From Methylotetracoccus oryzae (lineage in GTDB: Bacteria; Pseudomonadota; Gammaproteobacteria; Methylococcales; Methylococcaceae), in assembly GCF_006175985.1 (NCBI RefSeq), contig NZ_SRSH01000005.1, forward strand, positions 62,001-126,000: 64,000 nt of DNA, given 5' to 3'. Below the pieces are notes generated by a model, which was given only the letters and a program-made list of their open reading frames with translations, was not told where the DNA came from and searched no databases. The translations under genes were made by a program, and so were the position numbers. Shown in pieces: positions 43,373 through 50,781 of the stretch. How positions within the stretch are numbered: position 1 is the first letter of the stretch; every line of letters begins with the position of its first letter.

Positions 43373-45148
43373 TCAGTCTTTGATGTCCCAGCGGACCATC
43401 ATTGCGTGATCCTCGTGTGGCAGGTTGTGGCAATGCATCACGTACTTGCCGACAAAGTCACGGAAACGCAGGAAAACCCGCAGGGTGGTATAAGGACCCA
43501 ACACAAAGACGTCTTTGCGGCCCTGCTCGTGCAGCGGCACCGTTGCCGGAACGCCCCTCACGGTCTTGCTCAGGATGCGCCCCTCCTCGAAATGAACGTG
43601 AATCGGATGGGACCAGCCTCCGGAGGGATTCACGAGTTCCCAGATCTCGGCAGTGCCCCTGCGCACTGTGGCGCGCGCCGACTTGACGTTGACGAGCCCG
43701 TCGTTGACGGTCCATAGCCCTCCCTTGCGCGCAAACTCCCAGCGCCGTATCGGTGCCGCGGCGATGTCCTCGGGATCCAGTACCGGCAGCGGGCGGAGTG
43801 CGGGCGGCACACGGCTCAGATCCGGGGAAGGCGGATCGCGATCCACGACTATCTTCAGCACGCGCGTTCCAGGCTTGCGAACGTCCTTGGGTCCGCGAGT
43901 CGATTCCTGCCGCAGTCGATTGACGAGGTAGAGTACGGTGCCCCGGGGATAATTCGCGAAATTGACAACCAGATCAGCGCGTTCCGCTGGCGCGATCCGC
44001 ACCCGATCCCGCGTCAGTGGCGCCGGCAACAGGTTTCCGTCATTGGCGATATGACTAAAGGACTGAACGGCATCACTTGCAGTCACTAGGTAGAACTCAT
44101 AGAACCGTGTCGGGCCGGCATTCAATAAGCGCAGGCGATAGCGTCGGCGCGCGACGCGAAGGACGGGTTCGATTTTGCCGTTGACCGTGATCTTGTCGCC
44201 GAAGGTACCCTCCGGGTCCATCGCGTCAAAATAGTGTGTGCCAGAGAGATCGAAACGCTTGTCCTGAAAGAGAAGAGGATAGTCATAGGGGTGACTGGGC
44301 AATTTCAGCGCCGCCGGATTGGGATCCTGCTCGTCGCCCGAGTCGAGTTCATCATGTAGCAGGTAGAATCCCGCCAGCCCGCGTGATGCGTTACTTGCGG
44401 TGAAATCCAGCGTATGGTCGTGGTACCAGAGCGTACCAAGCGCTTCGCGCGGATCGCCGATTCCGCCATACTGATCGAGACCGGCATAAACGTTGGGATA
44501 GAAGTAATCGGAGAACTGGCCAGGAGCGGACAAGGTGGGACCGGCCTTCGAGGCACTGAAATAGTCGCCCGGAAACCCGTCACTCTCCGACGGTGCGTGC
44601 AGGTTATGCAGGTGCATGCTGATCTCGGGCGTGCCGAAACCGACGTGATCCTGCGGCAGATCGTTGAACAGCCGGCATATGATCGGTTGACCATAACGCG
44701 CGATGATCGTTGGGTTGAGTTGGTAACCTTGGGTGGTGTTGCCTTCGTATCCCCATACCCGCTGAGGCGGGTAAGCCGGGTGGAAGACCCAATCAGCGAC
44801 CTCTTTCGCGCGTAACTCATAGAGATCGGCTTTGCCGGGAGGCAACTCGGGTTGTTCGAAGAACTCGTCCCAGCGCTGATGTTTGTCGCGGCCGCATTCA
44901 CCGCTTTCGCCGTTTGGTACTCCCCTTGGCGCGGGTGTCAGTTCGCCCCTGCTCAGCGCTAGCGCGACGACCTGGGGCAGTTCCTCGAGCCAGGGCGTGG
45001 TCGGTGGACTAGGGGGCATCTCAGGTACCACCGCGCCGCTGGTCCGGGGTGCCGCAATCAGGCCGATGGCTGGCGCGCTACCCGCCAATTTCAGTAGGGC
45101 GCGACGGCCAGCATCCACCTCAGGGTCGATCACTTGCTCATTCTTCAT
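43373..45148 (-). CDS. Multicopper oxidase, CotA/bilirubin-oxidase-like
   Basis: 591 residues; GGAGGG 8 nt ahead of ATG 45148. Tat-like signal with twin Arg (DAGRRALLKLAG), Pro-rich stretch, three cupredoxin domains. All four copper-ligand motifs are present: HLHNLH (179-184), WYHDHT (241-246), HPIHVHFEEG (near 510) and HCHNLPHEDHAMM near the end, with Met as the axial type-1 ligand, implying a high-potential laccase-like site. Substrate unknown: phenols, bilirubin, Cu(I) or Mn(II) are possible. In tandem with the SCO gene downstream and a small kinase gene upstream; faces the peroxidase cluster. Confidence 0.92.
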   Translation of the reverse strand: MKNEQVIDPEVDAGRRALLKLAGSAPAIGLIAAPRTSGAVVPEMPPSPPTTPWLEELPQVVALALSRGELTPAPRGVPNGESGECGRDKHQRWDEFFEQPELPPGKADLYELRAKEVADWVFHPAYPPQRVWGYEGNTTQGYQLNPTIIARYGQPIICRLFNDLPQDHVGFGTPEISMHLHNLHAPSESDGFPGDYFSASKAGPTLSAPGQFSDYFYPNVYAGLDQYGGIGDPREALGTLWYHDHTLDFTASNASRGLAGFYLLHDELDSGDEQDPNPAALKLPSHPYDYPLLFQDKRFDLSGTHYFDAMDPEGTFGDKITVNGKIEPVLRVARRRYRLRLLNAGPTRFYEFYLVTASDAVQSFSHIANDGNLLPAPLTRDRVRIAPAERADLVVNFANYPRGTVLYLVNRLRQESTRGPKDVRKPGTRVLKIVVDRDPPSPDLSRVPPALRPLPVLDPEDIAAAPIRRWEFARKGGLWTVNDGLVNVKSARATVRRGTAEIWELVNPSGGWSHPIHVHFEEGRILSKTVRGVPATVPLHEQGRKDVFVLGPYTTLRVFLRFRDFVGKYVMHCHNLPHEDHAMMVRWDIKD

Positions 45149-45231
45149 TGTGCATTCCCTCCGTTCCGAGACCCATAAGCTCCGTAGTGCAGACCACGGA
45201 TGCCGTTTTTTTGACTTATCTGAGATTACGC

Positions 45232-46053
45232 CTACTGCTGATTCGGTAACGCCTGGTTACTCTTGTCCCGGAGCAGCTGCAAAGCTACCTGGCTGTCACA
45301 GGAAGGCAACTCGGCTGGGGTTTGAGATTGGGCCAAGGGCACGACGATCTCGACGACCGTACCCAGACCAGGGCGACTATGAACCTGCGCGTGACCCATT
45401 ACGGACTCGGCGTGTTCCGTGATCATCCGCAAGCCGAGGCTTTGTTCCCCCTGGACTCGATGCTCCATATCAAACCCGACGCCATCGTCGAGGACACGCA
45501 AGCTCAGGTAGTCGCACAGGCGGGTGTCCACGACGACGTAGATCTGTGTGGCCTTCGCATGCCTTAGGGCGTTATCGAGGGCCAGGCGCACGGCAAGGAA
45601 GCAGTGCACCTTCACGTCCTCCGCCAGTCGGATCGGGTGTTGCTCTGCCGACACCCGCGGACAGATAGCGCCGCGGGCAGCAATGAGCCCGCAGTGGACC
45701 CGAATGGCATCGACAATCATCAGGCGCTCCAGGAACGGCGGGTTCAGATCATCACTTACGTCGCGCAGTGCCCTTATCGCACGGTTAACCTCGGTGAGCA
45801 TGTCATCGATGAGCGTCTCTGGGGACCATGCGCCATCCTGCTCTGCCCTGAGACGCTTCAGTTCAAGTTGCACAGCCTGCATTGATTGCGCCGCAACCTC
45901 ATGGAGGATGCTGGCACAGCGCCTTCCGGATTCGCGTTCTGCGTCATCCCGAAGTTTTCGAACATGCTGCAACCGAGGGCATGGATCTCGGCAAGGCTGG
46001 CTCGGTGTGTCACCTGCCGCGCCATCCCGGCTGCCATGGGATCTCGACGCCAT
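45232..46053 (-). CDS. Soluble NarX/DegS-type histidine kinase without sensor domain
   Basis: 273 residues from ATG 46053, chosen because GGAGGAGGG lies just upstream. HisKA_3 dimerisation helix with phospho-acceptor His51 (ESGRRCASILHEVAAQSM), then HATPase with N box LALDNALRHAKATQIYV, G1 VLDDGVGFD and SLGLRMITEHAESVMGHAQVHSRPGLGTVVEI. No TM or PAS domain. Ends 83 nt before the oxidase start on the same strand. The probable partner is the NarL-type regulator at 48128. Confidence 0.85.
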   Translation of the reverse strand: MASRSHGSRDGAAGDTPSQPCRDPCPRLQHVRKLRDDAERESGRRCASILHEVAAQSMQAVQLELKRLRAEQDGAWSPETLIDDMLTEVNRAIRALRDVSDDLNPPFLERLMIVDAIRVHCGLIAARGAICPRVSAEQHPIRLAEDVKVHCFLAVRLALDNALRHAKATQIYVVVDTRLCDYLSLRVLDDGVGFDMEHRVQGEQSLGLRMITEHAESVMGHAQVHSRPGLGTVVEIVVPLAQSQTPAELPSCDSQVALQLLRDKSNQALPNQQ

Positions 46054-46526
46054 TGCTTTGCCCTCCTCCCCGTCCGGTCCATACACCTGAAAGGCTCGTT
46101 CTCCTGAGCAAAGGATACGGACCTGACCAAAGGAGGGTTGTCGGGGTGTCGACGCACGGAGTTGTCCGCAAATTCGCCTACACGGTGGGGCGGCTGGCTA
46201 CCGTCACACCAGAAGAACGAGGAACCCCAGGGACGCGCGGTCTCGCGGTTTCTTCTGTCGTCAAGGAAGCGGGTGTCGGTCGGTTCGCAGGAGCTCAGCA
46301 GCGCAGCTACCGGCCTGTCGCCAGATGGCAGTCAGCGGATCAGCGATACGTCGTTACGTGTTTTTACGTATTGTCGGCTCGGTCTACATCTGTTTGCATA
46401 ATCTGCATGAGAACCCTATTGGGGGATCGGGTTTTCTATGAGGCTTTGTTGTCACCGTTGAGCGCGGATCCGCGGCATCGCACTCCTCAGCCGAGATCCT
46501 CGCGCGGCACGCCAGTTGGAAAAAAT
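46054..46526. other. Divergent intergenic region between two kinase genes
   Basis: 473 nt. An in-frame extension of the plus-strand kinase back to 45882 is open, but its Pro/Arg/His-rich composition and overlap with the other kinase argue against coding. An AT-richer stretch at 46350-46405 contains TTGTCG (46371-46376) and CATAAT (46397-46402), with too long a spacing for a standard sigma70 promoter. No RNA gene seen. Confidence 0.4.
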
Positions 46527-47942
46527 ATGTCGCTACAAACGAATGCGTGTGTCGAGGAGGCTCCTCCCCGGTTTTCTCAGCCTTCGTATCACCCACAAGA
46601 CGGGCGCAGGCCGCGTCTGCCGCCCACGGGCGAGTGCGGACAATGCTCGGTAAGCGTCCATTTGGCTTGGGGAGAGCATGACGGTTCCAGCGGAGTCGCG
46701 GCGCGGTCGGGGAATCTCCGTGAAAAGGCGGAAGCGCTATCTGAAACAGCGCGCTATGCGGCCGCGATGCGGGCAATTGGCGACGGGATTTGGGAATGGC
46801 AGATCGCCACCGACCGGGCGTACTTTGACGAACGCTACTATGCCCTCATCGGGTATGAATACAATGAATTCCCGGCGTCTTATGCTGCCTGGCGAGAGCG
46901 TGTGCATCCAGACGATATTCGGTGTGCGGAAGCCAGCCTGCGCCATAGCGTGGCAGCGGGAACCGGATTCGAGATTCAGTTTCGTATGAGGCACAAATCC
47001 GGTTACTGGATCTGGATTGTCGCGCGCGGTAGGGTTATTGAGCATGATGCTGCCGGGCGTGCATCCATCATGGTCGGAACATTGACCGATGTCACGGCCC
47101 GAAAGCAAACCGAACAGGCGTTGCTTGAACGGGAGAGGGTTCTTTGGTCGGCCAATTCGCAATTGACGGAGATCTTGCGCGCTCACACGACAGCACTGTC
47201 GGCCGAGACCGCCCATCGCATGACGGCCGAATCGGAACTCTTGAAGGCAAACGAGCAGTTGACAGTGGTCGCTGCCGCCTGCTGTCGCTTGGCCCAAGAC
47301 TTGGCGCTGGCGGAGGAGCGTGAACGCAAGCGCATCTCTCGACTGCTGCACGATCATCTGCAACAAGTTCTCGCCGCCGCCAAAGTCCGTATAGCCCGCG
47401 CAGCGGCAGTGGCGCCTCTTTCCATGCAGACATCGTTGATGGAGGTCGCCGCGCTCCTGACGCGGTCTTTGGAGATCTCTAGTTCCCTCAGTACAGAACT
47501 CTATCCTCCGGCGCTGATGGTCAGCGGGCTCAAGGGCGGATTGGAGTGGTTGGCTTGCTGGATGCGCGACACGCACCGCCTGCGGGTTAACTTGAAAATG
47601 CAGGAGCTAGTGTCCGCCATACCTGACTCACACGCGATCGTCGTTTTCGACGCGGTGCGCGAACTGTTGTTCAACACCGTGAAACATGCGGGCGTTGACT
47701 CGGCCCGCGTGGCCATGAGTCAGACGAAGGGACGTAAACTGAAGGTTGAAGTAAGCGACCGTGGCTCGGGCTTCGATCCAGCAGTCGTGCTGAGAGAGGG
47801 AGGCCTACAAGTGAGTCTCGGCTTGCCTGGTATTCGAGAACGCGTCTTGTCGATTGGGGGGGAATTTGTCGTAATGAGTTCGCCGGGGAATGGAAGTCGC
47901 TTTAGGATCATCGTTCCCGTGGATACGGGAACGTCGGCCTGA
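46527..47942 (+). CDS. PAS-domain histidine kinase, NarX/DegS type
   Basis: 471 residues from ATG 46527. PAS_3 fold with PAC (AIGDGIWEWQIATDRAYFDERYYALIGYE, FRMRHKSGYWIWIVARGRVI, GTLTDVTARKQ), coiled coil, HisKA_3 with ERERKRISRLLHDHLQQVL (His275), HATPase with VRELLFNTVKHAGV, VSDRGSGFDP and GLPGIRERVLSIGGEF. Cytoplasmic, no TM; PAS_3 often senses redox state or small ligands. Convergent with the NarL-type regulator gene downstream, its likely partner. Confidence 0.87.
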   Translation: MSLQTNACVEEAPPRFSQPSYHPQDGRRPRLPPTGECGQCSVSVHLAWGEHDGSSGVAARSGNLREKAEALSETARYAAAMRAIGDGIWEWQIATDRAYFDERYYALIGYEYNEFPASYAAWRERVHPDDIRCAEASLRHSVAAGTGFEIQFRMRHKSGYWIWIVARGRVIEHDAAGRASIMVGTLTDVTARKQTEQALLERERVLWSANSQLTEILRAHTTALSAETAHRMTAESELLKANEQLTVVAAACCRLAQDLALAEERERKRISRLLHDHLQQVLAAAKVRIARAAAVAPLSMQTSLMEVAALLTRSLEISSSLSTELYPPALMVSGLKGGLEWLACWMRDTHRLRVNLKMQELVSAIPDSHAIVVFDAVRELLFNTVKHAGVDSARVAMSQTKGRKLKVEVSDRGSGFDPAVVLREGGLQVSLGLPGIRERVLSIGGEFVVMSSPGNGSRFRIIVPVDTGTSA

Positions 47943-48127
47943 CAGTGCCGCACTCACTCGGCCGTTGACGCTTCATTCACAGAAACCGCGAGCGTGGGGG
48001 GGCATTGTTCCGGGCGCTTTGCTCTCGATCTGCTAGCCAAGCGCAACACGCACCACCGCCCCGGAGAAAGACTGGTCGGTTGTGGTAAAGACCGCACGCC
48101 CGGCCCAACTGGCCGACAGCCCCACGT

Positions 48128-48769
48128 TTAGCGGACTTGATCTCCGGGGAGAATGCGGAACATTACAGCGTAGCGCACGACATCCGCCAGGCAGTGCAGG
48201 TCCAGCTTGCGCATCAGGCGATTGCGGTAGGTATCGACAGTCCTCGGGCTCAGCCCCATCCGCCGCGCAATTTCCTTGCTGCTGTGGCCTTGCGCGATCA
48301 TGCCGATCACGTCGCGCTCCCGCGGCGAGAGAGCCATTGCCGGATGACCGGTACGCTCCATTGCTCGCAGTTTGGCGCGGAGAGAACTTGTCAGGAAAGT
48401 GCCTCCGGCGGCCACGGTCTTGACCGCCAGCAACAGATCTTCGAAAGAGTTCTCCTTGAGCACGTACCCTGCCACGCCTGCCTCTTCGGCTTCGAGAGCG
48501 GCAGAGGGGTCGTCGTGCATCGTCAGGAGAACGATGCGGGTATCAAGCTTGGCTGCCTCGACTCGGCGTGCGACATCGAGTCCAGTGATATCCGGCATGC
48601 TGACGTCGAGTATGGCGACGTCTGGCTTCAGCGATTCGATCAGATTCCAGGCATCTGCGCCATTGGCCGCCTGGGCGACAAGCGCGATACTGCTCTCGCC
48701 CTCGAGCAAAGGCACCAGACCCTGCCTGAAGATGGCATGATCGTCGGCGACGATCACAGTGATCGACAT
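48128..48769 (-). CDS. NarL/FixJ-family response regulator
   Basis: 213 residues from ATG 48769, with AAAGGA just upstream. Receiver: ADDH acidic pocket, phospho-acceptor Asp55 (KPDVAILDVSMPDITGLDV), LLTMHDD and Lys in GYVLKENSFED. LuxR-type HTH: ALSPRERDVIGMIAQGHSSKEIARRMGLSPRTVDTYRNRLMRKLDL. Located beside two HisKA_3 kinases, the class that pairs with such regulators. Likely controls the oxidase/peroxidase genes nearby (inferred). Confidence 0.9.
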   Translation of the reverse strand: MSITVIVADDHAIFRQGLVPLLEGESSIALVAQAANGADAWNLIESLKPDVAILDVSMPDITGLDVARRVEAAKLDTRIVLLTMHDDPSAALEAEEAGVAGYVLKENSFEDLLLAVKTVAAGGTFLTSSLRAKLRAMERTGHPAMALSPRERDVIGMIAQGHSSKEIARRMGLSPRTVDTYRNRLMRKLDLHCLADVVRYAVMFRILPGDQVR

Positions 48770-48992
48770 GTTCCTTTCCCCCTCGGCTCCGCAGGACTGA
48801 TCGGCCATTGCAACTTGCCCCTCGTCGCGATCGGGCGAGTTTTCCGGGGCTTCTTGTTTCGGATTTGGGCTCGCTGGGAGCCGGCATGAACATTAAGCAG
48901 GGAGGCCCGGCTCGTCGGCGCCTTTCGTGCCGAGTGGTCAGCCCGGTTCAGCAATAAGGGATTGAGGAGCCAGAAGCCGGGCCTGTCGAAAA

Positions 48993-50555
48993 CTACACGG
49001 GAAACACCAGCAATTCCTGACCAGGAGTCAGCGCGGTGTCGGTCGTCAAGCCATTCCACTCCGCCAGCTTGATCGGGGGCACTCCGTGCTTCTTTGCGAG
49101 ACGAGCCAGCGTATCGCCTTTCTTCACGACGATGGTCTTCGTGCCCACAAATTTCGCACCGGGCACGTGGGCCGCCACCAGCTGAGCGTTGTCGCTCGGC
49201 AGTAATATGGTGTAGGCCTGCTTGGGCGGCTCGACGTCGGGTTTGAAAGCCGGGTTCATGCGGAAAAACGCTTCGGGCGGCAATCCTGAGGCAGCTACGG
49301 CATCGGCCAGACGCACCTGCGCGCCGAGCTCAACGGAAGCCAGTTCGGTGGTGTTTGCCTGCTTGCGGGCCGGTGTGCTGATGGTGGCCGGATCCCCGAT
49401 CAGCCGGGCCAGCGCAACGATCTTCGGTACGTAGGCCTGAGTTTCGGCGGGCAGGTGCAAATCCCAGAAGCTCGTGCCCTTGCCGGCTTTGGCATTGGCG
49501 AGGATCGCGCGCTGAACAGCGCCCTCCCCGCAGTTGTAGGCTGCCAGAGCCATGAGCCAGTCGCCCTTGAACAAGCCGATCAGATGCTTGAAGTAACTGA
49601 GCGCGGCTCTTGTCGAGGCGTGGACATCGTAGCGCCCATCGTATTCCTCGGACACGGTCAGACCATGTTGGACGCCGGTACTGGGAATGATCTGCCAGAG
49701 TCCCGCCGCCGCCTTCGGCGAGACGGCGGTGGGTTCAAAGCCACTTTCTACCATTGGCACGATGACCAGATCGAGCGGCAGGCCTTTGCGACCGATTTCG
49801 CCCACGATATGGTTCAGGAATGGCTCCGCTTTACGGGTCAGGTAGGTTACGCGTCCGGGGTGTTTCCGGAACTCCTCGATCTGAGACTGAACGCGATCAT
49901 GCTCGACCGAGGTCAGGATCAGGTTGCTCCGGATGTGCGACCAGAGCCCCTCCCGGTTTACCTTGCCTATGGTTCGAAGCGGTTTGCCAGTCCAGGGTTT
50001 CGGGCCGGCGATGGGGCCGGAATCGGCGAGTTCCAAAGGTTCCGTGTGGCCCCTGCCCTTCTGCATTCGAAGACGTTCGATCAACTTGCCCTTGGCAAGG
50101 ATGCGATTCTTGTCGACCCTTCGACGCTTTCCCTTGCCATCCTCGAGGCCCTGGGCGCGGGCCAGTTCGGCCGCTTCCATGGCCGTTTGCACCTTCTCGC
50201 GCTCGGCCTTCTCCTGCTCGGCCAGCTTGGCCCGTCGCGAAATGATTTCTTCGATGATCAGGTAATCGGATGGCGGGAGATCGCCTGCCCCGACGGAGCC
50301 ACTGCCGCCGTCGAAAGCACCGACATCCGCGTTGACGGTCGCGGCCTCGCCGGCACGCGAGTAAAAGATCAACTTGCGGGGCGTGCTGGCAACGCTGGGT
50401 TGTGCTGGACCGGTGGGTGCCTGGTGGGCACATGCGCCCAGGAGGGCGGGAAGGGTCAGTGAAGTGATAAGGCTCTTGACGTTCGTCCGAGATTCCGTGG
50501 CCGCAACCCAGGTCCGTTGGAACATGCGAGCCGTCTTTTTGATTCTTCTACGCAT
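48993..50555 (-). CDS. mltD: Membrane-bound lytic murein transglycosylase D-like, LysM
   Basis: 520 residues. Lipoprotein-like signal (SLTLPALLGAC, near residue 41), a long charged region with coiled coil (ISRRAKLAEQEKAEREKVQTAMEAAELARAQ), an SLT domain with catalytic Glu in PMVESGFEPTAVSPKAAAGLWQIIPSTG and AYNCGEGAVQRAI, and C-terminal LysM (VVKKGDTLARLAKKHGVPPIKLAEWNGL). Cleaves peptidoglycan to anhydromuropeptides in the envelope. The start gives an unusually long n-region; MFQRT or a later start may be real. MltD is the best match, but the charged insertion before SLT is longer than usual. Confidence 0.85.
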   Translation of the reverse strand: MRRRIKKTARMFQRTWVAATESRTNVKSLITSLTLPALLGACAHQAPTGPAQPSVASTPRKLIFYSRAGEAATVNADVGAFDGGSGSVGAGDLPPSDYLIIEEIISRRAKLAEQEKAEREKVQTAMEAAELARAQGLEDGKGKRRRVDKNRILAKGKLIERLRMQKGRGHTEPLELADSGPIAGPKPWTGKPLRTIGKVNREGLWSHIRSNLILTSVEHDRVQSQIEEFRKHPGRVTYLTRKAEPFLNHIVGEIGRKGLPLDLVIVPMVESGFEPTAVSPKAAAGLWQIIPSTGVQHGLTVSEEYDGRYDVHASTRAALSYFKHLIGLFKGDWLMALAAYNCGEGAVQRAILANAKAGKGTSFWDLHLPAETQAYVPKIVALARLIGDPATISTPARKQANTTELASVELGAQVRLADAVAASGLPPEAFFRMNPAFKPDVEPPKQAYTILLPSDNAQLVAAHVPGAKFVGTKTIVVKKGDTLARLAKKHGVPPIKLAEWNGLTTDTALTPGQELLVFPV

Positions 50556-50781
50556 TCGGGGATGAGCCTCCGATCAGGTCGCCGCGCTAAGTCTGCCGTA
50601 GGTTAAGCCTTATGGCAAGCCAATTTCATTCCCGGAGAATGACTTGCACCCGCATTCCGCGGGCTGGACGCACCCGCTCAAGTGACCTATTGTGGGCGCG
50701 CGGCCGGAAGCCGCAATCGCCAGGCGCGGGCTCCGCCCGCCCTGTCCCGGACAGTGAGATAACTACGCAATAGGGGGCACC

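Noticed and set aside
45882-46526. N-terminal extension of the PAS kinase gene by 215 codons
   Set aside because: Pro/Arg/His-rich, overlaps the opposite kinase gene, and no domain precedes the PAS; ATG 46527 fits better.
24726-50555. Mobile element or prophage carrying the accessory block
   Set aside because: No integrase, transposase, tRNA end, terminal repeats or phage genes were found in the window.
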